Shown in pieces: positions 24,301 to 32,880 of a DNA stretch of 64,000 nt. The notes under the pieces were generated by a model. It ran no database searches and was not told the origin of the DNA. It saw only the letters and a list, made by a program, of their open reading frames with translations. The stretch's first letter is position 1. The number at the start of each line of letters is the position of its first letter. This DNA is from an uncultured Eubacteriales bacterium (GTDB taxonomy: Bacteria; Bacillota; Clostridia; Oscillospirales; Acutalibacteraceae): assembly GCA_934454845.1 (NCBI GenBank), contig CAKSGV010000007.1:1-64000 (forward strand). Reading direction: 5' to 3'. The translations under genes were made by a program, and so were the position numbers.

Positions 24301-24577
24301 TGCTTTTTGGAATGATAATAAATTAACGAGTGCTACATTTGAAAATACCAATGGTTGGTATACGGATTATTCAAGCAGTAAAAAAGACGGAACTATTTAT
24401 GCTTATTCTTACACCGATTCCTCTTATAAAAGTGATACTCAATATTATTATTTTACTGATAAGAAAATGATAGCTAAAATGCTAAGTAGATATATTGAAG
24501 GTAGATACTTAGGTCCGAATCGCTGGTTTCGAGAAATTACATTTGAAAGATATAGCTATGATTGGCATAGAGAATAA
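21392..24577 (+). CDS. collagen-like surface protein with leucine-rich repeats
   Basis: 1061 aa. An N-terminal hydrophobic segment (about residues 8-30) acts as a signal or anchor. Most of the protein consists of Gly-X-Y runs rich in GEKGDKGDTGATGAQ, interrupted about ten times by a 25-residue module of the form SAYEIAKDNGFTGxEEEWLxSLKG. Around residues 480-500, 710-740 and 790-850 are beta-strand modules with a ..ITLTDS/GK.. pattern. The C-terminal region (about 890-990) has BspA/LRR_5-type repeats (LTEIIIPDSVTEIGSYAFYNCSKL). No LPxTG anchor is visible. Probably an exported, collagen-helix fibre with an adhesive tip. Exact repeat counts were not computed. Confidence 0.85.
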   Translation: MKSSILKRTISIIVSAVLVISASVATSLIVSRKRNVTAVTKIKNGMSAYELAVKSGYKGDMSEWLESLKGKSAYQTAKEAGFSGSEKEYKEAVKNLADNKVNIKTASFDDKGQLLITMSDNTVINLGKAVGADGKNGNNGKYGISISDAKIENGEFILKFTNGETVNLGNITGMRGEKGYSAYEIALMTGSTTASSESEWITSLKGEKGDTGASGAVGAKGDKGEKGDKGDTGEKGEQGLKGDTGATGAQGEKGDKGDKGETGATGAQGEKGDAGLKGADGKSTYEIAKENGFTGTKSEWLNSLKGLDGSNGKSAFEIAKLAGLTSAETESEWIASLKGSKGDIGATGAKGEKGDTGDRGDNGKSAFEIAKDNGFIGTEEEWISSLKGAKGDRGATGAKGEKGDTGATGSQGEKGDKGDKGDTGAKGDDGDSAYELAVRNGIIDSSVSETDWLNSLKGTDGKKGNDGVGINDITIDDTNGKMTITLTDSSKKYVFNVKGPKGDQGDTGATGAQGEKGDNGKSAFEIAKLIGATTAETEDDWIASLKGEKGDKGDKGDTGAQGAQGEKGETGLTGADGKSAYEIAKDNGFTGSKSKWLESLKGLQGQNGKSAYEIAKSAGLTTATSEKIWIESLKGDKGDIGETGATGAKGDNGKSAYEIAKDNGFSGAEKEWLNSLKGETGAAGTQGEKGDKGDKGDTGATGAQGEKGNSVENVFIDDNDYLVVTLSDGKTITITKSLRGAKGETGNGIKSIELTSDYKLKISYTDSSKADDYFTLQKGEKGDKGDSPILSFDSVSGELLVKYSETETHISLGVVKGKDGSDGRGIEKTEIINGELIISYTDGTSQNAGKLSSSTEETELIFVELEDSTYGVRAGEKAKNTAVITIPDTYNGKAITQICESGFENLSKLTEIIIPDSVTEIGSYAFYNCSKLNNITLPENLITIGEYSFSNCISLEAITIPAKVTTIKKFAFWNDNKLTSATFENTNGWYTDYSSSKKDGTIYAYSYTDSSYKSDTQYYYFTDKKMIAKMLSRYIEGRYLGPNRWFREITFERYSYDWHRE

Positions 24578-24596
24578 ATATAATGGAGTAGGGAAA

Positions 24597-25310
24597 ATGA
24601 ATTCAAATTTCAAAGATATAAAAGAAGTTTTTGAACTGACCGCTAAAAGTGAAATAATAAAAAGCAATTTATCGTTTGATCAGAATTATATGTATGCACT
24701 GACAAAAGAAAACGCAAAGAAATCGCGTAATCTAATTGAAAACGATAGCAAATACGGGGAATCATCTTATAAAAAATATTATAAATATTTAGGTAAAAAA
24801 CTTAAAGATTATTCGAAAGAAGAAATAAAAACTATTCTTAAAGAAATTGCTTCGTCAAATTCAACTCGTACATCTAATATAAACATAGATATTTTAAGCG
24901 ATTATATTTTTAATAATAAAAAGAATTTTTTATTAAACCTTGAAAGCGGAAATGTAGAAATTATCGATGAAATATCTTCTATTGACGGATTTATCCGCAA
25001 AGAAAAAAGCTTTGCAAGCAAAGTCTGCGCTTATCTTTGTGAGTTGGAATTTAAAAAAAGTAATTTTGCTGCTAATGATTCGGTTGTAAGAACAATTTTA
25101 CCCTATTATCTTAATTATTTCGAAATTGCAAAAATAACTTCCAAAAAGCTCGGAAGTTGCCCATATACGGAATTTATCGATTATTTAGACAGAATAAAAA
25201 ATAAATTAAAAGAAGATTTAACATTTGAAGAAATAGACAATATAATCTGGTATTGCTATAAAAACGATTCTGTAAGAATAGCGGTTGCTACAGCACTTTC
25301 TAAAAGATAA
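24597..25310 (+). CDS. hypothetical protein downstream of collagen-like gene
   Basis: 237 aa from ATG 24597, with GGAG upstream; the longer frame from 24543 overlaps the collagen-like gene and is not used. Soluble, Lys/Asn-rich and strongly helical, without signal peptide, membrane segment or recognised motif. Short intergenic gap (19 bases) suggests cotranscription with the collagen-like gene. Function unknown; a role in producing or modifying the surface protein is possible but nothing in the sequence shows it. Confidence 0.6.
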   Translation: MNSNFKDIKEVFELTAKSEIIKSNLSFDQNYMYALTKENAKKSRNLIENDSKYGESSYKKYYKYLGKKLKDYSKEEIKTILKEIASSNSTRTSNINIDILSDYIFNNKKNFLLNLESGNVEIIDEISSIDGFIRKEKSFASKVCAYLCELEFKKSNFAANDSVVRTILPYYLNYFEIAKITSKKLGSCPYTEFIDYLDRIKNKLKEDLTFEEIDNIIWYCYKNDSVRIAVATALSKR

Positions 25311-25315
25311 ATTTA

Positions 25316-25350
25316 AAAAGCATTCTCAAAAAATGAGAATGCTTTTTTGC
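25316..25350. terminator. bidirectional terminator between convergent genes
   Basis: AAAAAGCATTCTCA pairs with TGAGAATGCTTTTTT across a short loop, between the hypothetical gene and the ABC exporter gene, which end facing each other. Confidence 0.9.
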
Positions 25351-25351
25351 T

Positions 25352-27967
25352 TTATTCACTTCTCAAAGCTGTTACGGGATCGCGCTTAGCCGCCATTCTT
25401 GACGGGATAAGACCTGCTATAAAGGTTAAGAACATACTTATCAAAATTAAGATTATCGCGCCCTGAACAGGGAGAATTGCCGCGAGTTCCTCTATATTTG
25501 TTAGGTGCCTTATAACAGCGTTTATCGGGATCAGCAAAAGCAGTGTAATGCCTATTCCTAAAACTCCCGATGTGAAGCCCTCGATCAAAGTTTCGGCATT
25601 GAATACTCTTGAAACATCGTGCTTCGAGGCGCCCATTGCGCGCAGGATTCCGATTTCCTTTGTTCTTTCAAGCACTGAAATATAGGTTATAATTCCTATC
25701 ATTATTGAAGAAACAACAAGCGAAATGCTTACAAATGCGATCAAAACATAGCTTATAGCGTTAATTATTTTGGTTACGGAGGAAAGAAGCAGACCTATAT
25801 AATCGGTATAGGTTATCTGTTCGGATTCTTTGACCGATTTATTATAATCACTTATAATATCGCTGATTTTTTCCTTTGACTCAAAATCCTTAGGGTAAAT
25901 ATTTATCGTTGAGGGAGAGTCGATATCCGAAACGCCGAGCTTTGCCATATTTTCGTCATAAGACGAGCCGCTGAAAGCCTGCGCGAGATAAGAAGAAAAC
26001 TTATCTACTATCTGACTGTCGGTCTGGCCCTGCGCTTTTAACTGTGCGATATATCCTGTAAACTGCGCCTGCTGATCGGCGGGGAGAGTTGCGATATACG
26101 CGTTTAATTCTTCCATTGTGTAACCGTCTGACTTAGGAAACTGCATACCTGTGAAAATATCGGTCTGCTCATTTTCTTTTTGCGCTTTGACGATCTCGGT
26201 ATCGTTTATCTCATTTATTAAATGCTCTGTTAGAGAACTTAAATATCCTACGGTGCTTCCGCTTGACTGCGCCGCCGATTTACTCTTTGAGCGCAGAATT
26301 CCGACTATCTTTATTTCCTGCGAATTTTTAAGTTTATCTAAAATATAAAGTTCATCGGAAGAATTGTCCGAATAAGTGCCGTCAGGATTTTTGGAGTAAT
26401 AATCTGTATTTAAAAGGAGTTTGAATTTAAGGGACAAAATTTCATCATAGGTATAAGAAGTGGTTTTTTGTTTTTCTACCTTTTGAGTTTTGCCCTCCAT
26501 AGCGTTTTTAAGAATTTCTTTAAGCTCGGAGGAGTCTTTTAAACCTAAAGAATAAAGAGTGTAATCGCTTATCTGATCGTTTTCGTCTACTATTACGACC
26601 GCTTCATCATAGTTCTTCGGTTTTCTTCCGGTAATCACTTCATACTGTCTGTCCATAAGCTCATCGTTATCGATAAGCTCTTTCCAGACATTTGAGTTAT
26701 AAAATCCGTTCATTGAAGAATAAGAAGACTGTGTTGTTTCGGGCTTAAAGCCGAGATCTTCAAAAACTGTGGATGGGTTTACTTTATATCCGCTCTCAGT
26801 ATAGATATTCATAACGGTCGAATAACCGTATTTTATATCCGAAGTATAATCCTTTAAATCGCTTTTTCCGCTTTCGGCAAATTTTTTAAAGGAGGCTAGA
26901 TCGTTATTACTTGTTCCGTTTACCATTGAGGTGATCATATCGCTCATTATATCGTTAGAATAAATCTTGCCGTTTTGCTTTTTGATATCCGATTTATTAT
27001 TGCCCATAAGCGATTGAGCAAGCTCGCTTATATCGGTGCCGGTCTGCTCAATGGAAATAGGATAGCTTGAAAGAGTGTCCTCTTCGACGCGGTTGATATA
27101 TATTTGAACTCCGCTAGAGAGCGATAAAATCAGAGCAATACCGATTATTCCGATAGAGCCTGCAAAAGAGGTAAGGATAGTGCGCGCCTTTTTAGTAAAC
27201 AAGTTATTAATTGAGAGCGAAAGCGCGGTGAAAACGGACATTGACGGCTTTTTCTGCTTTTTATTATCCTTTTCTTCGATAATTTCTTCTTTTATTGGAT
27301 CGGAGTCGCCGACCACTTTTCCGTCAAAAAGCTTTATAATTCTTGTTGAATATTTTTCGGCAAGCTCGGGGTTGTGGGTAACCATTATAACAAGCCTGTC
27401 TTTTGCGACTTCTTTTAAAATATCCATTATCTGAACGCTTGTTTCACTGTCAAGCGCGCCTGTAGGCTCATCGGCAAGCAGAATTTCAGGATTATTAACA
27501 ATCGCTCTTGCAATGGCTACTCTCTGCATCTGACCGCCCGACATTTGATTTGGCTTTTTATCGAGCTGATCGCCGAGTCCCACTTTAATAAGCGCCTCCT
27601 GCGCACGCTTTTTGCGCTCGGATTTTCTTACGCCCGAAAGAGTGAGCGCAAGCTCAACATTTGACAAAACGCTTTGGTGGGGAATAAGATTATAGCTTTG
27701 AAAAACAAAGCCTATGGTGTGATTTCTGTAAGTATCCCAATCGGAGTCCTTATATTCTTTTGTGGATTTTCCGCTGATGATAAGATCGCCGCTTGAATAT
27801 CTGTCAAGTCCGCCGATAATATTGAGCAGAGTGGTTTTTCCGCAGCCTGACGGGCCGAGGATAGAAACAAATTCGTTTTTCCGAAATTCGATATCAATTC
27901 CCTTTAGAGCGGTGACCTTTTGACCGCCGACATCGTAATTTTTAACTATATTTATAAGGTTGAGCAT
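25352..27967 (-). CDS. MacB-like ABC exporter, ATPase fused to FtsX permease
   Basis: 871 aa from ATG 27967; the TTG at 27979 lies inside the GGAGG site and is rejected. Residues 1-225 are a LolD/MacB-type ATPase: Walker A GPSGCGKTT, signature MSGGQMQRVA, DEPTGALDSE and H-loop VTHNPELA. A linker of about 40 residues leads to an FtsX-type permease with one membrane helix near 270-290, a large extracytoplasmic domain (about 290-700) and three C-terminal helices with an ERTKEIGILRAMGASKHDV loop. The fusion of ATPase and permease in one chain is the MacB plan. Substrates of such exporters are antimicrobial peptides, lipids or lipoproteins; none can be named here. Confidence 0.88.
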   Translation of the reverse strand: MLNLINIVKNYDVGGQKVTALKGIDIEFRKNEFVSILGPSGCGKTTLLNIIGGLDRYSSGDLIISGKSTKEYKDSDWDTYRNHTIGFVFQSYNLIPHQSVLSNVELALTLSGVRKSERKKRAQEALIKVGLGDQLDKKPNQMSGGQMQRVAIARAIVNNPEILLADEPTGALDSETSVQIMDILKEVAKDRLVIMVTHNPELAEKYSTRIIKLFDGKVVGDSDPIKEEIIEEKDNKKQKKPSMSVFTALSLSINNLFTKKARTILTSFAGSIGIIGIALILSLSSGVQIYINRVEEDTLSSYPISIEQTGTDISELAQSLMGNNKSDIKKQNGKIYSNDIMSDMITSMVNGTSNNDLASFKKFAESGKSDLKDYTSDIKYGYSTVMNIYTESGYKVNPSTVFEDLGFKPETTQSSYSSMNGFYNSNVWKELIDNDELMDRQYEVITGRKPKNYDEAVVIVDENDQISDYTLYSLGLKDSSELKEILKNAMEGKTQKVEKQKTTSYTYDEILSLKFKLLLNTDYYSKNPDGTYSDNSSDELYILDKLKNSQEIKIVGILRSKSKSAAQSSGSTVGYLSSLTEHLINEINDTEIVKAQKENEQTDIFTGMQFPKSDGYTMEELNAYIATLPADQQAQFTGYIAQLKAQGQTDSQIVDKFSSYLAQAFSGSSYDENMAKLGVSDIDSPSTINIYPKDFESKEKISDIISDYNKSVKESEQITYTDYIGLLLSSVTKIINAISYVLIAFVSISLVVSSIMIGIITYISVLERTKEIGILRAMGASKHDVSRVFNAETLIEGFTSGVLGIGITLLLLIPINAVIRHLTNIEELAAILPVQGAIILILISMFLTFIAGLIPSRMAAKRDPVTALRSE

Positions 27968-28037
27968 AATTTCCTCCAATCCTTTTATAAGATTATAGAC
28001 TGAAATTATAACAAAATTGTGAATTTTTGTAAAAAAA

Positions 28038-28066
28038 TTGATAATTCTTTAAAAAGGTGCTATAAT
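28038..28066 (+). promoter_or_regulatory. promoter of the second class A PBP gene
   Basis: TTGATA (28038-28043), 17-base spacer, perfect TATAAT (28061-28066). Confidence 0.8.
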
Positions 28067-28108
28067 GGGCAGGGTTAAACAAAATCAAAATTTTCGGAGG
28101 ATAAATTC

Positions 28109-30370
28109 TTGAAGCGATTTTTTAAATTTTCCTGTATAGTGATGTCGGCGTTGCTTTTAGTATCGTCTGTAATGCTTATGTTCTCTATAGCGGGAAAGGG
28201 GAAAAGCACATCTAAGCTTGACCCGTTTAACAGCAACGATATCGTTGAAAATATAAAAAATCTCGAGATCAATATGACTTCCATTATATATGTGAAAGAC
28301 AAAAACGGGAAATGGCAGGAATATCAGCGCTTGCACGGCAATGAAAACCGAATTTGGGTGCCGATAGAAAATGTTCCGCAAAACCTTATTGACGCTTTTG
28401 TTTCTATTGAAGACGAGCGCTTTTATACCCACACGGGAGTTGACTGGAAAAGGACCACAGGCGCTTTTTTAAACTCTATACCCGGAGTTGAGCTTTATTC
28501 AACCAAACAGGGCGGATCCACGATAACTCAGCAGCTTATAAAAAATTTGACCAATGATAAGGAAAAAAGTGCAACAAGAAAATTAAGGGAAATAACCAGA
28601 GCGTTAAGTATCGAAAAAATGCTCAGCAAAGATGAAATTTTAGAAGCATATCTTAACACTATTTCGCTCGGAAGCGATATTTGCGGAGTGCAGGTTGCCT
28701 CAAACTATTATTTCAATAAGGATGTAAGCGAGCTTAGTCTGGTTGAGTGCGCGGCTCTTGCCGCAATAACCAAAAATCCATCACTTTATAATCCTGACAG
28801 GTATCCCGAAAAAAACAAGGAAAGACGGCTTAATGTTCTTAAAAAAATGCTTGAGCTCGGCAAAATAACAATGCAGGAATACGGCGATAATTACGATAAG
28901 GATATAATTATCGATAAATCGCAGGAAAGCAATTTTGAAATTCCGATAAATAATTATTTTGTCGATACGCTTATCGATCAGCTTATAGAAGAGTTTGCCG
29001 AAAAGTATAAATGCAGTACGGAAACTGCCTCTTCAATGCTTTATAACGGCGGCTATAAGATATATTCGAGCCTTAACACCGAAGTTCAGGAAATTATGGA
29101 AGATATTTACGGCAATGTGAATAAATATTTTTCTCAAAGATCAAAACTGAATAAAAGCAAACACGTCGAAAGCGCTATGACTATTATGGATTATTCGGGT
29201 CATATCGTAGGACTTGTCGGCGGCACGGGTGAAAAGACTATAAACAGGGGAATAAATTTTGCCACTTCTCCGCGTCAGCCGGGTTCGACTATGAAACCGC
29301 TCGGCGTTTACAGTCAGCTTATAGATAAGGGAACTATAAATTATTCATCGATTTATACCGATGCTCCGCTTGATAACTATTACGGCAACGGCAAAAAGGG
29401 TCCTAAAGAGTGGTACGGCTATTATGCCGGCAAAATGACCGTGAAAGATGCGCTTGAACATTCTGTCAATACTATTCCGTGCTGGCTTTTGCGCGATCAG
29501 CTCGGAATTGACACATCATTTGATTTCTTAAGGGAAAAATATCATCTTACCTATCTTAATAAAGAAGATAAGAATTTATCGTCATTAGCTCTCGGCGGCT
29601 GCAGCCGAGGAATTACAACCGTGCAGTCTGCGGCGGCGTACGCCGTTTTCGGTAACGGCGGAAAATACCATCAGCCGAAAACCTACTATAAAGTTGTAAA
29701 AGCAGGGAATAACGAAACAATTTTAAAAGACGACAGCAGCGGAACGCAGATTATCAAATCCACCTCCGCCACTGTTATGAACAGACTTTTACAGAACGTT
29801 GTTTACGGCAGGCGCGGCACAGGTACTTCAATTGCGGGATTTTCAAAAATGAAGGCTTACGCAAAAACCGGTACTACCAGCGAGCAGAACGACCTTTGGA
29901 TGGTCGCAGGAACGCCATATTATATAGGCTCTGTTTGGTTTGGATTTGATAAGAAAGAATATGTAAACAACTCAAATTCTGCGGCAAACATCTGGAAAGA
30001 TGTTATGACGAGAGTTCACAAAAATCTTGAAGAAAAAGATTTTGAATATGATGAGGAAGTTGTGGAAGAATTTTATTGTCCTTATACAGGATATTTAAGC
30101 GGAGCCGGGTGTCAGAGAGTTAAGGGCTATTATGTTCCCGGTTATGTGCCCACCGCTAAATGTAACGGTCAGCACAGTTCTGCAAAAACAGAAGATACTT
30201 CAAGCGAAGAAAGTTCTTCCGGCTCTGTTTCGGCTTCCGGTGCTTCTAGTTCTTCTTCGGAGCAGTCCTCATCATCGGAAAGCTCTTCATCGAGTTCTTC
30301 GGAGGCTTCTTCTTCGGAAGAATCGTCTTCTTCGGATGCTCCGAGCGAAACGGAATCAAGTTCAAGATAA
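28109..30370 (+). CDS. class A penicillin-binding protein, paralogue with Ser-rich tail
   Basis: 753 aa from TTG 28109, eight bases after GGAGG. A short N-terminal anchor helix (about 7-28), GT51 domain with SIEDERFYTHTGVDWKRT (catalytic Glu about 101) and GGSTITQQLIKN, then a transpeptidase with GSTMKP (Ser about 393), HSVNTIP and AKTGTTSEQNDLW. The last 65 residues are a low-complexity Ser/Glu stretch. It shares long identical runs with the PBP at 18698-20962 (such as WQEYQRLHG), so the two are paralogues. Both would build peptidoglycan on the outer face of the membrane. Confidence 0.95.
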   Translation: MKRFFKFSCIVMSALLLVSSVMLMFSIAGKGKSTSKLDPFNSNDIVENIKNLEINMTSIIYVKDKNGKWQEYQRLHGNENRIWVPIENVPQNLIDAFVSIEDERFYTHTGVDWKRTTGAFLNSIPGVELYSTKQGGSTITQQLIKNLTNDKEKSATRKLREITRALSIEKMLSKDEILEAYLNTISLGSDICGVQVASNYYFNKDVSELSLVECAALAAITKNPSLYNPDRYPEKNKERRLNVLKKMLELGKITMQEYGDNYDKDIIIDKSQESNFEIPINNYFVDTLIDQLIEEFAEKYKCSTETASSMLYNGGYKIYSSLNTEVQEIMEDIYGNVNKYFSQRSKLNKSKHVESAMTIMDYSGHIVGLVGGTGEKTINRGINFATSPRQPGSTMKPLGVYSQLIDKGTINYSSIYTDAPLDNYYGNGKKGPKEWYGYYAGKMTVKDALEHSVNTIPCWLLRDQLGIDTSFDFLREKYHLTYLNKEDKNLSSLALGGCSRGITTVQSAAAYAVFGNGGKYHQPKTYYKVVKAGNNETILKDDSSGTQIIKSTSATVMNRLLQNVVYGRRGTGTSIAGFSKMKAYAKTGTTSEQNDLWMVAGTPYYIGSVWFGFDKKEYVNNSNSAANIWKDVMTRVHKNLEEKDFEYDEEVVEEFYCPYTGYLSGAGCQRVKGYYVPGYVPTAKCNGQHSSAKTEDTSSEESSSGSVSASGASSSSSEQSSSSESSSSSSSEASSSEESSSSDAPSETESSSR

Positions 30371-30403
30371 AAAAATTAATTTTATATAAAGAGTGGTGGA
30401 ATT

Positions 30404-32830
30404 ATGAAAAAATTCAGAATAACGGGTATGAGCTGTGCGGCTTGCAGTGCGAGAGTTCAAAAAGCGGTTTCAAATTTAAGCGGTATTGAAAACTGCGAAG
30501 TAAATCTGCTTACGAATACAATGACAACTGTAGGCACAGCCTCTGATGAGGAGATCATTAATGCCGTAAAAGAAGCAGGATACGGTGCGGAAATTTACAA
30601 TGAATTCGACTCTTTAGGCAAAGGAAACAAATTTTCAGAGCTTAAAAAAAGGCTCGTTTATTCGGTTTGTTTTTTAATTCTTCTTATGTATATCTCTATG
30701 GGATATATAATGTGGAATTTTCCTGTCCCTTCGGTTATCGGCAATAATCTTTGGTCGGTAGCGGCGATAGAATTTGTTTTGACGGTTATAATTATGATAA
30801 TAAACCGCAACTTCTTTATAAGCGGATTTAAAAATCTCTTTAAGCTGTCGCCGAATATGGATTCTCTTGTAGCGATAGGATCGGGCACAGCATTTATTTA
30901 CAGCACGGTAATTTCCGTTAAAATGATTATAAACGGAAATAATATGCATAAAGATCTTCACGGCCTGTATTTTGAGTCCGCAGCTATGATATTAACTCTT
31001 ATCACGGTCGGAAAAATGTTAGAAGCGTATTCAAAAGGCAAGACCACGTCAGAGCTTAACAGGCTTATGAATTTCGCTCCCAAAACCGCCACCGTGATAA
31101 TTGGCGGCGAAGAAAAAACGGTATCCGTTTCAGAAATAAAAGCAGGCGATATTATTGTTACAAAGCCGGGTGAAAGCTTTGCTGTTGACGGCGAGATAAT
31201 CAGCGGAACCTGTTCTGCAGATGAATCCGCTGTTACGGGAGAAAGTCTGCCCGTTGATAAAACGGTCGGCGATAAAGTCACCGGTGCAACGCTCAATCTT
31301 TCGGGAATAGTAAAATTCAAAGCCGAGGCTGTCGGGGAGGATACAATCTTTTCACAGATTATTAAAACTGTAAACGAGGCTTCCTCTTCAAAGGCTCCTA
31401 TTGCAAGAATTGCGGATAAGGTTTCGGGAATTTTCGTTCCTGTGGTTTTGGGAATTGCAATTATCACTTTGGCTGTGTGGCTTTTAATTGGTGCAGAAGT
31501 TTCGACGGCACTTTCGCACTGCATAGCTGTTATTGTTATAAGCTGCCCCTGCGCTCTCGGTCTTGCAACACCTGTAGCAATAATGGTATCGAGCGGAGTA
31601 GGCGCTAAAAACGGAATTCTTTATAAAAGCGCGTCGGCTATTGAAATGTCCGGCAAAATAAAAACAGTTATAATGGATAAAACGGGAACCGTTACAACAG
31701 GCAAACCGTCTGTTATAAATTTTGTTGCCGCTGATAATATCGACAGCGACATATTTTCTAAAACCGCATTTTCGCTTGAAAGCTGCAGTTCGCACCCGTT
31801 GGCGACGGCTGTGAGCGAGTATTTTTCGTCTAAAGGTTTAAAATCGGAAGAAGTTAAAGACTTTAGGGAAGAGCCGGGAGTCGGAGTTTTCGGCGTTTAT
31901 AACGGAAAAAATATTTTTGCCGGCAATCTTAGATCCGCTCAAAAAATATGCGATATTCCAAATGATATTGTAGAAAAATCAGCGGCAGACGCCGATAAGG
32001 GTGCGACTCCGGTATTTTTCGTTTCCGATAAAACTTTGCTAGGCTTTATTGCTATAGCGGATATTGTTAAACCCGACAGTGCACAGGCTGTTAAAAAATT
32101 CCGCGAAATGGGAATCAAAACAGTTATGCTCACAGGCGATAATGCAAGATCGGCTTCGGCTATTGCAAAACAGGTGGGAATTGATAAAGTTGTTTCGGAT
32201 GTTTTGCCCAATGAAAAAGCAAATGTCGTAGCAGAATATAAGAAAGGCGGAAGAACCGCTATGGTAGGCGACGGAATAAACGACGCTCCCGCCCTCGCCA
32301 CATCCGATCTCGGTATCGCGATAGGTGCCGGCAAGGATATAGCGATAGACGTTGCAGATGTTGTTCTTATTAAAAACAGCATACTTGACGCTGTAAACGC
32401 CGTTATGCTAGGCAGAAAAACTCTTTTAAATATCAAAGAAAATCTCTTCTGGGCATTTATTTATAACATTATAGGTATTCCTTTAGCCGCAGGTCTTTTC
32501 GGATTTAATTTAAACCCGATGTTTGCGGCGGCTGCAATGTCACTTTCGAGTTTTTGCGTTGTTACAAATGCGCTTAGAATCAATACTTTTAAATCTTTTA
32601 ATTCAAAAGAGTTGAAAGTTATGAAAAAAACAATTATGATCTCAGGTATGCAGTGCGGACACTGCGAAGCAAGGGTGAAAGAAGCGCTTTCTAAACTTGG
32701 CGGAGTTGAATCGGTAAGCGTTGACCACAAAGCAAACAAAGCGGAAATCGTTTGCAAGTCAGAAATCGAAAACAGTTCGATAATAAACTGCGTTGAAGCG
32801 GCGGGATACAAGGTAACCGAAATAAGATAA
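30404..32830 (+). CDS. copA: copper-type P1B ATPase with N- and C-terminal HMA domains
   Basis: 808 aa. An N-terminal metal-binding domain has GMSCAAC (about residues 8-14); membrane segments follow; TGES is in SAVTGESLPVDK, the transport motif is CPC in ISCPCALGLATP (about 382), the phosphorylated Asp is in DKTGTVTTGK (about 425), then SSHPLATA and GDGINDAPAL. The family normally ends near here, but a second HMA domain with GMQCGHC continues from about residue 740, beginning with Met-Lys-Lys like a separate CopZ chaperone. Exports Cu(I). No CsoR or CopY-type regulator is next to it. Confidence 0.93.
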   Translation: MKKFRITGMSCAACSARVQKAVSNLSGIENCEVNLLTNTMTTVGTASDEEIINAVKEAGYGAEIYNEFDSLGKGNKFSELKKRLVYSVCFLILLMYISMGYIMWNFPVPSVIGNNLWSVAAIEFVLTVIIMIINRNFFISGFKNLFKLSPNMDSLVAIGSGTAFIYSTVISVKMIINGNNMHKDLHGLYFESAAMILTLITVGKMLEAYSKGKTTSELNRLMNFAPKTATVIIGGEEKTVSVSEIKAGDIIVTKPGESFAVDGEIISGTCSADESAVTGESLPVDKTVGDKVTGATLNLSGIVKFKAEAVGEDTIFSQIIKTVNEASSSKAPIARIADKVSGIFVPVVLGIAIITLAVWLLIGAEVSTALSHCIAVIVISCPCALGLATPVAIMVSSGVGAKNGILYKSASAIEMSGKIKTVIMDKTGTVTTGKPSVINFVAADNIDSDIFSKTAFSLESCSSHPLATAVSEYFSSKGLKSEEVKDFREEPGVGVFGVYNGKNIFAGNLRSAQKICDIPNDIVEKSAADADKGATPVFFVSDKTLLGFIAIADIVKPDSAQAVKKFREMGIKTVMLTGDNARSASAIAKQVGIDKVVSDVLPNEKANVVAEYKKGGRTAMVGDGINDAPALATSDLGIAIGAGKDIAIDVADVVLIKNSILDAVNAVMLGRKTLLNIKENLFWAFIYNIIGIPLAAGLFGFNLNPMFAAAAMSLSSFCVVTNALRINTFKSFNSKELKVMKKTIMISGMQCGHCEARVKEALSKLGGVESVSVDHKANKAEIVCKSEIENSSIINCVEAAGYKVTEIR

Positions 32831-32840
32831 AACGGAATAT

Positions 32841-32880
32841 TCACCGGATATAGGATAATACTATATCCGGTGATATTTTT
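32841..32880 (+). terminator. terminator hairpin abutting the spoVAD start
   Basis: Perfect 13-bp stem (TCACCGGATATAG, 32841-32853, with its complement 32861-32873, 7-nt loop) then a T-run (32876-32880) immediately followed by ATG 32881. It terminates copA transcripts; the only Shine-Dalgarno-like word for spoVAD, GGTGA, lies inside the right arm. Confidence 0.8.

Noticed and set aside
31000..32844. Minus-strand frames opposite copA
   Set aside because: Shadow frames of a well-supported gene with all P-type ATPase motifs on the plus strand.
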